From Candidatus Westeberhardia cardiocondylae (lineage in GTDB: Bacteria; Pseudomonadota; Gammaproteobacteria; Enterobacterales; Enterobacteriaceae), in the NCBI GenBank assembly GCA_024648785.1, contig JABYQB010000001.1:1-54695 (forward strand): a stretch of DNA of 54,695 nt, read 5' to 3'. The position numbers were made by a program, and so were the translations under genes. Shown one piece after another: positions 24,741-34,830 of this stretch. Position 1 is the stretch's first letter. Each line of letters opens with the position of its first letter. The notes under the pieces are model-generated. The model saw only the letters and a program-made list of their open reading frames with translations. It was not told where the DNA came from and made no database searches.

Positions 24741-26690
24741 ATGTTTTATAATGATTTTCAAAATTGTAAGTTTTTGTATAATATTTTGTATTTTATGGAA
24801 AATTTATTTTATGCTGCGGAAAAGTTGGGTGTTTGTAGGTTATTAGATATTTATTTTGCTAAAATGGTAGTAAAAAATTTATCTTCTTCTGTTAATAAAG
24901 ATAAACTAATGTTAGTATCGTTTTGTGTTAGTATGTATCATGGTAAAGGTCATGTTTGTTTGCCTATACGTTTTTTAGATCCTTTGTATATTTTTGATGG
25001 TAAATTTTTAGATTTATCAGAAGCAATTTGGAATAAAGTTGGTAATTTATCTATTTATGATTGGAAGGAAATATTTTTTGTTTCTTCAATTGTTGGTTAT
25101 GGTTTACATGTTACTCCTTTAGTTTTTGATAATGAAAACATTTATTTGTACCGTATGTGGAAATGTGAATGTATTGTTGCAGATTTTTTTAGTAAATCTA
25201 ATATTTTTTCATTTAATGTTGAAGAAAGATTACGTTTGTTTTCTTTGTTAAATAAATATTTTTCTGAAGATAGTTTTTTGTTTGATAATGATATTAATTG
25301 GCAAAAGATTGCGGTTTTTACATCTTTAATGTATAAGGTGTCTATTATTTGTGGTGGTCCAGGTACTGGTAAAACTTATATAATATCTAAATTATTATCA
25401 ATATTGTTAGATTTTTATGGTTCTTCATTTCGTATAGTTATGGCAGCTCCTACTGCAAAGTCTGCATTGAAGATGACTGAATCCTTGAATGTTTCTGTTG
25501 ATATACTTAGTTTAAATCTTGAACAAAGAAGATGTTTACCAAAAGTTGGTATAACTATACATAGTTTATTAAATAAATATAAATATTTTTATTGTAAAGA
25601 TTTGTTTTGTGATATTTATTTTTCAGGTTTTGATATATTAATTATTGATGAAGTTTCTATGGTTGATTTAAATATGATGAGTGATATTATTTCTTTTTTG
25701 CCTTCTGATGTAAGGGTGGTATTTTTAGGTGATCATTATCAATTACCTTCTATAGAAGCCGGTTCTGTTTTGAGTGATATTTGTGAAGTATATAATTTTG
25801 GTTGTAGTTTTAAAAAATATAAAAATATTTTTGAATTAACTGGTTTTAAAGTTGATTTTTGTGATGCTAAGAATAATATTGGTTTTTCTGATAATATTTG
25901 TTTTTTAAATAAGAGTTTTCGTTTTCATGTTTCTTCTGATATTTATCGTTTATCTAATGAAATTAAATCTGGAAATTATATTAATGTTTTGATGTTGTTA
26001 AAAAGTAGTGTTTTTAAAAATATTAGTTATTTTTTTTTAGAAGATTTTGAAATGTATAAAAATATGTTAATGAATTTTGTTAATTTTTATAAAAAATATT
26101 TTTCTTTAGTTAATAGACGTGAAAAACCTTATATTATTTTGAATATGTTTAATAGATTTAGAATTTTGTGTGTTTTGCGAGATGGTCCATTTGGAGTTAT
26201 TTTTTTAAATTGTTTTTTTGAACAAATTTTAAAAGATTTAGGTTTAATTTTTTATAATAAAAACTATGATAAAAATTATTTAGGTAGACCAATAATGATT
26301 TTGAAAAACACACCTTCTTTGGATTTGTATAATGGTGATATTGGTATAATATTGTCTATATCATCTAAAGATGATGATTATGAAGTTTATTTTTATTCTT
26401 CTGTTAATAAACGACTTAAAAAGGTTCTTTATAGTTTTTTACCAAAACATGAGACATCATTTGTTATGACAATACATAAATCACAAGGTTTGGAATTTTC
26501 TAATGTATTATTGGTTTTGCCTAATTGTATTACTTCATTGTTGACAAGAGAATTATTATATACTGCTGTTACTCGTTCTAAAAAATATTTAACTATATAT
26601 GGTACTGATAGTATTTTGCAATATTGTATAAAGAATAAAATTAATAGAATAAGTGGTTTAGTTAATAGAATTAAAGGTAATATTATGTAG
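24741..26690 (+). CDS. recD: Exonuclease V (RecBCD) subunit RecD
   Basis: RecD is the 5'-3' helicase of RecBCD. The 649 residues (E. coli 608) include GGPGTGKTY (Walker A, near residue 210), IIDEVSMVDL (Walker B), FLGDHYQLPSIEAGSVL, the conserved LCVLRDGPFG region and late motifs MTIHKSQGLEFSNV and LLYTAVTRSKKYLTIYG. The N-terminal domain that contacts RecBC is recognisable by GKGHVCLP. It follows recB by 25 bp, so the two form an operon; argA, which follows recD in E. coli, is absent. Confidence 0.97.
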   Translation: MFYNDFQNCKFLYNILYFMENLFYAAEKLGVCRLLDIYFAKMVVKNLSSSVNKDKLMLVSFCVSMYHGKGHVCLPIRFLDPLYIFDGKFLDLSEAIWNKVGNLSIYDWKEIFFVSSIVGYGLHVTPLVFDNENIYLYRMWKCECIVADFFSKSNIFSFNVEERLRLFSLLNKYFSEDSFLFDNDINWQKIAVFTSLMYKVSIICGGPGTGKTYIISKLLSILLDFYGSSFRIVMAAPTAKSALKMTESLNVSVDILSLNLEQRRCLPKVGITIHSLLNKYKYFYCKDLFCDIYFSGFDILIIDEVSMVDLNMMSDIISFLPSDVRVVFLGDHYQLPSIEAGSVLSDICEVYNFGCSFKKYKNIFELTGFKVDFCDAKNNIGFSDNICFLNKSFRFHVSSDIYRLSNEIKSGNYINVLMLLKSSVFKNISYFFLEDFEMYKNMLMNFVNFYKKYFSLVNRREKPYIILNMFNRFRILCVLRDGPFGVIFLNCFFEQILKDLGLIFYNKNYDKNYLGRPIMILKNTPSLDLYNGDIGIILSISSKDDDYEVYFYSSVNKRLKKVLYSFLPKHETSFVMTIHKSQGLEFSNVLLVLPNCITSLLTRELLYTAVTRSKKYLTIYGTDSILQYCIKNKINRISGLVNRIKGNIM

Positions 26691-26922
26691 TTTTTAGTAT
26701 TTTTTTAAAATATAATTTTTAATTGATATTGTTTTTGATGTTGTTAAAAATACTTTAATTTTTATATTATTGTTTATGAATCTTCTGAAATTTTAAGAAA
26801 TGAAAAATATTATTTATAATAATATTTATATTAAATATATACACTATTTTAATAAATAATTAATTTAGATTTATTTGATAATTTAAATATATTTTTTAAT
26901 GTTTTAAAAATTTTATTTTTAA

Positions 26923-27939
26923 TTAAATTAAGTTTTGTTTTTTAAGTTCTATTTTTAAATAAGCATAGTAAATTGGGGCTGCTATTAATCCTTCTAATCC
27001 AAATATTGCATCAAATAATAACATTGTGAATAATATCTCCCATGATTTTGCTTGTATTCTATTTCCAATTATTTTAGCATTTAAAAAATATTCTAATTTA
27101 TGAATTAAAATAAGATATATAATAATTATTATTGCTGTGTTAAGTGATATTGATAATGCCGATATAGTAATAATAAAGTTTGAAATTAAATTTCCAATAA
27201 TAGGAAGAAGTCCAAATATAAATGTTATTGTTATTAATGTTTTTTGAAAAGGTAAGTATATTTTGAGTATGGGAAATAATATTAGGATTATTATTGATGT
27301 TAGGCAAGTATTTACTAGAGATATTTTTGTTTGAGCGAATACGATATTTCTAAAGGCTGTTGAAAGGTAGTATAAACGTTTTAATAATTGTTTAGTGAAA
27401 TATGTTTGTTGTTTTTTTGGTCTGTTTAGTGCAATAATAGTTCCAATAATTAATCCTATGAAGATCATAATTAATTCATGTAAAAATGTTCCACCCATAT
27501 TTCGTATTATTATTAAATTTGATTCGATTAAATTTAATATTTGATTTTTAAAATCTATTTCATTTTCAGGAAAAAATGAGTAAAGAAAATTTGGAACATG
27601 TGTTTTTATGTTAAAGAAAATATGTTTTGTTTTTGATGAAATATTTGATCCATTGTAAATATCTGTTTTTAAAAAGTGTATTATATTTATAATACCTGTT
27701 ATCATAATAGTTATTATTATTGTAAAGATAAGAATAACAATAATGAATTTTGTATATTTAGTGTCAAAGAATTTTTTGCAACGTAATGTTACAGAAATTA
27801 TTATTTCGTATATTAAAAATCCAGATATGAAGCATGATAATAAATGTAATGGTATTATTAAATTTATTGCTGTGAATGCTAATATATAAGAAATTATTTT
27901 TATTTGTTTATTGGTAAAAATTTGTTTCTTTTTTTCCAT
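26923..27939 (-). CDS. AI-2E / PerM family membrane protein
   Basis: This is an inner-membrane protein of the AI-2E exporter/PerM family (COG0628 type). About 338 residues form seven or eight hydrophobic helices. Family-typical features are FGLLPIIGNLISN and, near the C-terminus, KLEYFLNAKIIGNRI followed by LFDAIFGLEGLIAAPIYYAYLK (quoted in two parts). I start it at the ATG at 27939 because AGGAAA lies 6 nt upstream; an ATG at 27975 would add 12 residues without a ribosome binding site. Substrate is unknown, and I cannot say which E. coli paralogue (perM, ydiK, tqsA) it corresponds to. It lies between recD and fbaA. Confidence 0.8.
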   Translation of the reverse strand: MEKKKQIFTNKQIKIISYILAFTAINLIIPLHLLSCFISGFLIYEIIISVTLRCKKFFDTKYTKFIIVILIFTIIITIMITGIINIIHFLKTDIYNGSNISSKTKHIFFNIKTHVPNFLYSFFPENEIDFKNQILNLIESNLIIIRNMGGTFLHELIMIFIGLIIGTIIALNRPKKQQTYFTKQLLKRLYYLSTAFRNIVFAQTKISLVNTCLTSIIILILFPILKIYLPFQKTLITITFIFGLLPIIGNLISNFIITISALSISLNTAIIIIIYLILIHKLEYFLNAKIIGNRIQAKSWEILFTMLLFDAIFGLEGLIAAPIYYAYLKIELKKQNLI

Positions 27940-27975
27940 ATTATTTCCTATGTTATATAAATTTATATGTTTCAT

Positions 27976-28505
27976 TTTTATATTTAATTTTTTTAAAAAA
28001 ATTTTTATTTTTAATTTGTAATAAGTTTTTTATTGATTTAAAATATTATATTTTTCAATAATAAATATTATAAATGCTATTTTTGTAAAATTTTTTATTA
28101 TTTTGATATTAAATTTTTAATTTTATAAATTAATAATGTATTTATTTTATTATTTTTTTTGTATTGTTTGAAAATTTTTGTTTATTTATATATATAATTT
28201 GTTTATATTTATATATTTGATATTTTTTTATATTTTTTATAATATATCAATTATATCGTTATATTTAATGTTATATTTTAATATTTAATTTTATTATATA
28301 AGTGAAATATTAAAATATTTTAATTTGTTTAAAATATTTTGAAAAAAGTTTTAGTTTACATGTAAAATTGTTATGTTTTTAATTAATTTTAGAAAAATCT
28401 AACTTAATAATGTTATTAAGTTAGATTTATTATTGGATTTTTAATTTGTTTTTTTTAAAAAATTGTTTCATTTTTTTAATGATGTTTATTACAATAATAT
28501 AAATT
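27976..28505. other. Intergenic region downstream of fbaA
   Basis: About 530 bp with no supported gene. It holds the strong hairpin at 28395-28428 that ends the pgk-fbaA unit; the rest up to the PerM-like gene is A/T-rich without visible structure. Confidence 0.5.
28391..28428 (-). terminator. Rho-independent terminator of pgk-fbaA
   Basis: A perfect inverted repeat with two 16-nt arms (AAATCTAACTTAATAA and its complement) occupies 28395-28428 around a central TG. On the minus strand it is followed by TTTTTC, a short U run, about 80 bp after the fbaA stop. It is the longest perfect hairpin I noticed outside the RNA genes. Confidence 0.75.
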
Positions 28506-29591
28506 TTATAATTTATTTATTGAATTTGTTTCTTGGAAAGCTATTTTTAGTCTTTCTATAATTGAAAGTTGTGAATATCTTATCCATGATCTAGGATCAT
28601 AAAAATTTTTGTTTGGCTTATCTTTTCCTTCTGGGTTTCCTAATTGTTTTTGTAAAAAATATTTGTTTTTTTTGTAGTATTTTAGTATCCCTTTCCATGT
28701 TGCCCATTGTATATCTGTGTCAATGTTCATTTTTATTACTCCATAATTTATTGCTTCTTGTATTTCTTGTTTTGTAGATCCTGAGCTTCCATGAAATACG
28801 AAATTTAAAGATTTTTGTGGAAGTTTAAATTTTTTTGAAATTTGTTCTTGTGATTGTTTTAGAATTTTAGGTATTAGCTTTATATTTTTGTTGTTGTAAA
28901 CCCCATGAACATTTCCAAATGCAGCTGCAATAATGAAATTTTTACTTATTTTACTTAATTGTTTGTAAGCGTATTCTATGTCTTTTGGTTGTGTATATAA
29001 TTTAGATTTATTTATTTTAGTATTATCTATGCCGTCTTCTTCACCTCCAGTGCATCCTAATTCTATTTCTAAAATTATATTTAGTTTGTGCATTTTTTTT
29101 AAGTATTTTTTACTTATATTTATATTGTTTTTTAATGTTTCTTCTGATAGATCAATCATATGTGATGAGAATAGTGGTGTTCCAGTATTATCAAAGTGTT
29201 TTTGATTATTTGATAACAACCCATCAATCCATGATAAAGATTTTTTATTACAGTGATCAGTGTGTATAATTATTGGAATTTTGTAGTATTTTGCTACATT
29301 GTGTACGTGTTTTGCTCCAGAAATTGCTCCAATAATTGGAGATATATTGTTGTTATTTTTGGTAATTTCGTTTCCTGCTATAAAAGAAGACCCTTTGTTA
29401 GAAAATTGTATAATTATAGGTGATCGAAATTTTGACGCGGCTTCTAATGTGGCATTTATAGAATCTGTTCCAATACAATTTATAGCTGGTATTGCAAAAT
29501 TATGTTTTTTTGCAATATTAAATAATTTTAATACATTTTTTCCTGTAATAACACCATATGGGATATTTTTTATAATTTTATTTTTTTTCAT
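28506..29591 (-). CDS. fbaA: Fructose-bisphosphate aldolase, class II
   Basis: FbaA reversibly splits fructose-1,6-bisphosphate into DHAP and glyceraldehyde-3-phosphate and needs Zn2+. The 361 residues (E. coli 359) show the metal-site HTDHCNKKSL near residue 110, ELGCTGGEEDG near residue 178, FGNVHGVY with a His ligand, and VFHGSSGSTKQEI with a His ligand and the phosphate-binding GSSGS. NIDTDIQWATW completes the active site. It lies 80 bp after pgk on the same strand, the E. coli pgk-fbaA order, with epd lost upstream. Confidence 0.97.
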   Translation of the reverse strand: MKKNKIIKNIPYGVITGKNVLKLFNIAKKHNFAIPAINCIGTDSINATLEAASKFRSPIIIQFSNKGSSFIAGNEITKNNNNISPIIGAISGAKHVHNVAKYYKIPIIIHTDHCNKKSLSWIDGLLSNNQKHFDNTGTPLFSSHMIDLSEETLKNNINISKKYLKKMHKLNIILEIELGCTGGEEDGIDNTKINKSKLYTQPKDIEYAYKQLSKISKNFIIAAAFGNVHGVYNNKNIKLIPKILKQSQEQISKKFKLPQKSLNFVFHGSSGSTKQEIQEAINYGVIKMNIDTDIQWATWKGILKYYKKNKYFLQKQLGNPEGKDKPNKNFYDPRSWIRYSQLSIIERLKIAFQETNSINKL

Positions 29592-29671
29592 ATGTTTAAA
29601 TTTTCTCTAATATTTTGTTGTATTTTTTTTAAAAAATGTTATTTGTTAAATCTAATTTTTAATAAAAAATA

Positions 29672-30838
29672 TTATTTTTGTTTTTGTATTGATTGTATTG
29701 CTGGTAATTTTTTTCCAGATAGATATTGTATGAATGCTCCACCTCCTGTAGATATATAAGATATTTTGTTAGATATTTTAAACATTTCAATTGCTGATAT
29801 AGTGTCTCCACCACCAGCAATAGAAAATGCATTACTGTTTGCTATAACATCACATAAAATTTTTGTGCCGTTTTGAAAATTTTCTAATTCAAATGCACCT
29901 ACTGGTCCACTCCAAATAATAGTTTTTGCATCTTTTATAATATTTGTTATTTGAGATATTGAATGTTTGCCAATATCAAGAATTTTATCTTCTTTTTGAA
30001 CATTATAAATAAATTTTTGTGTTATTTTTTGTGTTATATTATTATAAGTGCATATATCTATTGGAATTATAATGTTATTTTTTTGCATTAATTTTTTTGC
30101 ATCTTCTATTAAATTAATGTCAAATAAAGATTTTCCAATGTTGTAACCTTTTGCAATTAGGAATGTGTTAGCTATACCTCCACCAACTATTAGTTTATCT
30201 ACTATATTTGATAGATAATGTAATAAATGTAGTTTTGTAGAAATTTTAGACCCTCCAATAATTGCAATTATTGGTTTTTTTGCGTTTTTAGTGGCTTTGT
30301 TTAAATTTTTTAATTCTTTATTTAATAATAACCCTGAACATGAGATGGGAGCGAATTTTGAAATGCCATAAGTTGAACTGTGTTTTCTATGTGACGTACC
30401 AAATGCATCCATTATAAATATATCGCATAAAGATGCATATTTTTTAGATAGAGAATCATCATTATTTTTTTCTCCTTTGTTGAATCTAACATTTTCTAAT
30501 ATAGTTAGTTCTCCTTCTTTTAGTGTTAATTCTTCATTTAAATAATTTTTTACAAAATGTACTATTATGTTTTGTTTTATAAGTTTATTTTTTATCCATT
30601 TGTAAATTGGTTTTAATGAATATTTTTCCTGATATATTCCTTCTTCAGGAGATCCTAGATGTGACATGAGAATGAGTTTTGATTTTTGTTTTATTGCTTC
30701 TTGTATTGTTGGTAATGCGTATATTATACGCATGTCAGAAATTATTTTTCCATTTTGTGTTATTGGGACGTTAAGATCAGATCTGATTAAAACTCGTTTT
30801 TTTGACAGATTTAAATTTGTCATTTTTATTGTATTCAT
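29672..30838 (-). CDS. pgk: Phosphoglycerate kinase
   Basis: Pgk makes ATP from 1,3-bisphosphoglycerate. I choose the ATG at 30838, giving 388 residues (E. coli 387): the N-terminus MNTIKMTNLNL lines up with the E. coli MSVIKMTDLDL, and AAGGAAA is about 11 nt upstream, whereas the ATG at 30847 is too close to that site. Key features are SDLNVPI (substrate Asn), SHLGSP, FGTSHRKHSS, GGSKISTK, and GGGDTISAIE near the C-terminus (nucleotide binding). It is the first gene of the pgk-fbaA unit and divergent from recC. Confidence 0.97.
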   Translation of the reverse strand: MNTIKMTNLNLSKKRVLIRSDLNVPITQNGKIISDMRIIYALPTIQEAIKQKSKLILMSHLGSPEEGIYQEKYSLKPIYKWIKNKLIKQNIIVHFVKNYLNEELTLKEGELTILENVRFNKGEKNNDDSLSKKYASLCDIFIMDAFGTSHRKHSSTYGISKFAPISCSGLLLNKELKNLNKATKNAKKPIIAIIGGSKISTKLHLLHYLSNIVDKLIVGGGIANTFLIAKGYNIGKSLFDINLIEDAKKLMQKNNIIIPIDICTYNNITQKITQKFIYNVQKEDKILDIGKHSISQITNIIKDAKTIIWSGPVGAFELENFQNGTKILCDVIANSNAFSIAGGGDTISAIEMFKISNKISYISTGGGAFIQYLSGKKLPAIQSIQKQK

Positions 30839-30847
30839 TGTTGTCAT

Positions 30848-31251
30848 TTCCTTATATTTTTAATAAGTGAATTTTTATTGTTAAATTTTGTGTTTTGTTT
30901 ATATTTGAATTATTTGTAGTTTGTTGTTTTTGAATATTTATTTATTTTATGTAAATAAAAAAATTTGCTTTGTATATTTTAAATAATTTATATATTGGTA
31001 TGTTAAAATATTGTTTGTATATTATTTAAAATAATTTTCATTTTTATTATACTTTATTATTTTAAAATTTAAAAATTAAAATTTTATTTTTATTTTTTTG
31101 TTTTTAAATTTTTAATATTTGTATAATATTAAAGATATTATAAGTTTTAATAAAATGGTGTTTATAAAAATTTTAGATATTTATTAGGTATTTTTGTTTT
31201 AATATTTGTTTAAATATTAAATTAATTTAATATGATAGGTAATGAATTTAA
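30848..31251. other. Divergent intergenic region pgk/recC
   Basis: About 400 bp with no supported gene. It must hold promoters for pgk and recC; several TATAAT-like sequences exist but cannot be distinguished from background in such AT-rich DNA. Confidence 0.4.
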
Positions 31252-34200
31252 ATGTTTTTTGTATATCGTTCTAATAGTTTAGAATCTCATAAGGATGTTA
31301 TGATAAAAGTTATGAGAGATGAACCTTTGGAAAATCCTTTGCAATCAGAGGTTGTTATAGTAGAAAATAAAAAAATGGAAAAATGGATTAGTGTTGAATT
31401 GTCTTTGAATTTTGGAATTTTTAGTAATGTAGAGTTTTTTTTTGCAGAAGATTTTATTTGGTATTTTTCTTCTTGTGTTTCTTCAAAAGAAATAATTTCT
31501 AGACGTTTTTTTTCAAATTTAATGATCTCTTGGAGAATTATGAAAATATTACCTTCTTTATCTATTAAAGAAGAATTTAAATTTCTTAATAATTATGTTT
31601 ATATAGATCAGAATAAATGTAGAAATTTTTATTTTTCGTATAAAATGGCTTTGTTATTTAATAAATATATGGTTTTTAAACCATGGTGGTTAATATCTTG
31701 GGAAAATAATAATTTAATTGATGAATTAAATGATACTTGTCAAATTTGGCAATCTTTTTTGTGGTGTTCGTTATTACATGATATAAAAATATCTGGAGGT
31801 TCATGTTTACATATTGCAAATTTTTATAAAGAATTTTCTGTATATTTAGAGAAATCTGTAACTTTATTAAATATTCCAAAGAGAATTTTTGTTTTTGGAA
31901 TTCCTTCTAAATTAATTTTGTGTTATTTAAGGGATATTAGTTATTATATTGATGTTTATTTGTTTTTTATTGATTCTTGTTTTTTTTGTTCTTGGGATGA
32001 TTTTGAGAAAGAATATTATAATTTATGTGATAATTTTTTATGTAATTGTAGTTTTGATAAATTGAAAGATAGAAATGTTTTTTTTGTTTCTTGTAGTAAA
32101 AGTAATAATTTGATTTCTTTTGATGTTGATATTGAAAGAAAAAAAAATAATTTTCTTTTGTTTTTGTTGGGTAAAATTAGAAAAAATTTTTTTTATTTAT
32201 TTTATTCAATATTTAAACATTATCATAAGATTGATTTATTTGTAAAATTGAAAAAAAATAAAAAAAATCTTCTTTCTATAATTCAATATAATATATTATA
32301 TAACAAAAATTATGATTTTGAAAATATATTTTTTGATGTGAAAAATACAAATAATATTATTAATAAATTTGTTTTGGATTTAAAAGATATTTCTTTTAGT
32401 GTTCATATTTGTTCTGATTTACGTAGAGAAGTTGAGGTTTTGTATAATTTTTTATTCAAAATATTATTGAATGATTTAACGTTGAAACCTAAAAATATTG
32501 TTGTTATTGTTTCAGATATGGATTTGTATTGTCCGTTAATCCAGGAAGTATTTTCTCGTTATAATATTGAAGGTAATGGTATTCCTTATGTTTTTTCTGA
32601 TAGTAAGATTATTGATATTCATCCGGTATTTTCAATTTTTTTAATGTTGTTGGAATTACCAAAAAAACAATGTTTTGTTGAAGATGTTTTAGAATTATTG
32701 GGGTATTCTTTTGTATCTTCTAATTTTTCTATTGATAAAGATGATATTAATTTGATTTATCGATGGATTGTAAATTCTGGAATTCGTTGGGGATTAGGTA
32801 ATAATACTTATTATGATTTAATGTTACCAATTATTGGTAAAAATACTTGGGAGTTTGGGTTAGATAGAATGTTATTTAGTTATTCTGTTAATAATAAGAT
32901 TAAATATAATGATAATTGGAATGATATATATCCATGTGATGAATATTTTGGTCAAGATTTTGATTTAATTGGCAGTTTATCAATGTTTATACATAAATTA
33001 GATTATTGGCGTGAATATTTTTCTGTTTCTCGATCATTATTAGATTGGAATAGTTGTATTGATAATATTTTTAGTGATTTTTTTTGTATTATTGATGTTG
33101 ATTTAGAGAAATGTTTGTTGATTTTGAAAAAAGAGTGGAAAAGATTATTATTTTCTGGTTTATTTGTAAGATATAGTGAATTTATACCTGTTGATTTATT
33201 ATTAAGTGAATTGAGAATTAGATTGAATAGAAATAAAGTTAATAAAAGATTTTTGTGTAGTGGTGTTAATTTTTGTTCTTTGTTTTCTATGTGTTTTTTA
33301 CCTTTTAGAGTTGTTTGTTTTTTGGGTATGGATTATAAAGTATATCCAAGAAAGTCTTTTTTTGTTAATTTTGATTTGATGAAATATGATGTTAAAATTG
33401 GTGATATTGTTAAAAGAGATAGTGATTGTTATTTATTTTTGAATTTTTTGTTAGGAGCTGAAGATATTGTATATATTAGTTATATTAAAAAAAATTTGCA
33501 TGTATCTTGTTATCCTTCTGTTTTAGTCGATAATATTATTGATTATATTTCTAGAAATTTTTATCTTTTTGGAGATGAATATTTAAATGAAGAAACTATG
33601 ATGTATCGTGTTAAGTGTCATATATGTCATTTTCATGGGTTGTATGATTTATGTAAAAAGGTATTTCATATGATAACTTGTAAAAAATATGTTGATATGT
33701 TTTCTTGTATGAGAATAGGAGTATATAAAAAGGTAGTTAATTATAATAGTGTTTTATCTAGGGATTTTATTGTTTCTGTTAATTTATTAAAAAAATTTTA
33801 TTTTCATCCTATTCGTTTTTGGTTTAATAAAAAATTGTCTGTGTTTTATTCAGATTTTTTATGTTGTAAAAAATATGAATCTTTTGTTGTTGATTATTTT
33901 GTTCGTTATAGATTAAATGTTCTTTTGTTATCTGGTATTGTTAATTGTGAAGATATTAAAGGTATTTTTAAATTTTTTAGTGGTATTGGAGTATTACCAT
34001 ATAATGCTTTTGGTGAAGAATATTTTAATGAACAATATAATATTATGTTTAGTTTATCTAGGAAAATTAAAAAATATTATTTGTTTTCTTTAAAAAATTT
34101 AAAAATAAATTTTGTAATTGATAATATTAAAATATGTGGTTATTTATCATGTGTACATGGTAATAATAATGGTCTTCTTCGTTGGAAAGCAGGTAAGTTA

Positions 34201-34653
34201 TTTATGCGTGATATTTTTTTGTTTTGGTTAGAACATTTGATTTATTGTGTTTCTGGTGGAATTGGTGATAGTAGAATATTTGGAGTAGGTAGTAATTGGT
34301 GTTTTAAATTTATAGAATATCAGGATGCTAAAGAGTTGTTGTTGTCGTTGCTTTTAGGGTATAAATATGGTTTAGTTGAACCATTGTTTTTAATATATCA
34401 GTTAGGGGGTTCTTGGTTATTTTCTTGTTTTAATAAAAAAACTTTAAAAATTGATTGGAGTGAGTATAAGCAAAGAAAGGCTCGTGATTCTATTATTTGT
34501 TCTTGGTATGGTAGAGAAAAAAGTGGTGTGTTTGGTGTAAATTCAGATATTTATTTGAGAAAAATAATAAATACATTAAATGATGATTATATTGATATGA
34601 TTATTGATGAATCTAATAGATATTTGTTACCTTTATTTATGTTTAGGAAATAA
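31252..34653 (+). CDS. recC: Exonuclease V (RecBCD) subunit RecC
   Basis: RecC holds the complex together and in E. coli recognises Chi. The 1133 residues (E. coli 1122) align from the first residues (MFFVYRSNSLES) to the C-terminus (RYLLPLFMFRK). Recognisable blocks include LRREVEVLYN near residue 387, IRWGLGNNTYYDL, FLPFRVVCFLGMDYKVYPRK, LPYNAFGEEYFNEQ, GLLRWKAGKL and WLEHLIYCVSGGIGDSRIF. No frameshift is present despite several long A and T runs. Unlike in E. coli it is separated from recB-recD (by about 4.6 kb carrying the PerM-like gene and fbaA-pgk), and ptrA is missing. It is strikingly rich in Phe, Cys and Tyr. Confidence 0.97.
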   Translation: MFFVYRSNSLESHKDVMIKVMRDEPLENPLQSEVVIVENKKMEKWISVELSLNFGIFSNVEFFFAEDFIWYFSSCVSSKEIISRRFFSNLMISWRIMKILPSLSIKEEFKFLNNYVYIDQNKCRNFYFSYKMALLFNKYMVFKPWWLISWENNNLIDELNDTCQIWQSFLWCSLLHDIKISGGSCLHIANFYKEFSVYLEKSVTLLNIPKRIFVFGIPSKLILCYLRDISYYIDVYLFFIDSCFFCSWDDFEKEYYNLCDNFLCNCSFDKLKDRNVFFVSCSKSNNLISFDVDIERKKNNFLLFLLGKIRKNFFYLFYSIFKHYHKIDLFVKLKKNKKNLLSIIQYNILYNKNYDFENIFFDVKNTNNIINKFVLDLKDISFSVHICSDLRREVEVLYNFLFKILLNDLTLKPKNIVVIVSDMDLYCPLIQEVFSRYNIEGNGIPYVFSDSKIIDIHPVFSIFLMLLELPKKQCFVEDVLELLGYSFVSSNFSIDKDDINLIYRWIVNSGIRWGLGNNTYYDLMLPIIGKNTWEFGLDRMLFSYSVNNKIKYNDNWNDIYPCDEYFGQDFDLIGSLSMFIHKLDYWREYFSVSRSLLDWNSCIDNIFSDFFCIIDVDLEKCLLILKKEWKRLLFSGLFVRYSEFIPVDLLLSELRIRLNRNKVNKRFLCSGVNFCSLFSMCFLPFRVVCFLGMDYKVYPRKSFFVNFDLMKYDVKIGDIVKRDSDCYLFLNFLLGAEDIVYISYIKKNLHVSCYPSVLVDNIIDYISRNFYLFGDEYLNEETMMYRVKCHICHFHGLYDLCKKVFHMITCKKYVDMFSCMRIGVYKKVVNYNSVLSRDFIVSVNLLKKFYFHPIRFWFNKKLSVFYSDFLCCKKYESFVVDYFVRYRLNVLLLSGIVNCEDIKGIFKFFSGIGVLPYNAFGEEYFNEQYNIMFSLSRKIKKYYLFSLKNLKINFVIDNIKICGYLSCVHGNNNGLLRWKAGKLFMRDIFLFWLEHLIYCVSGGIGDSRIFGVGSNWCFKFIEYQDAKELLLSLLLGYKYGLVEPLFLIYQLGGSWLFSCFNKKTLKIDWSEYKQRKARDSIICSWYGREKSGVFGVNSDIYLRKIINTLNDDYIDMIIDESNRYLLPLFMFRK

Positions 34654-34830
34654 TTATTGTTTTTGTATGTTTATTTAAAAAAATTGGAATTTTAATATTA
34701 GTAGTAATGTTGTTTTTTATTTTGTGTTTATGTATTTTTTATAATTTTATATATTTTTTATTTTTTAAAGTTTTAATATAACATAATTTTATAATTTATT
34801 TATAAAAGATAAATATATGTTATTTTTTTG

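Noticed and set aside
17769-29818. Chi-like octamers GCTGGTGG on the minus strand (17769-17776 and 29811-29818)
   Set aside because: Both encode Ala-Gly-Gly stretches in glk and pgk, so coding explains them; two in 55 kb is not evidence of Chi enrichment.
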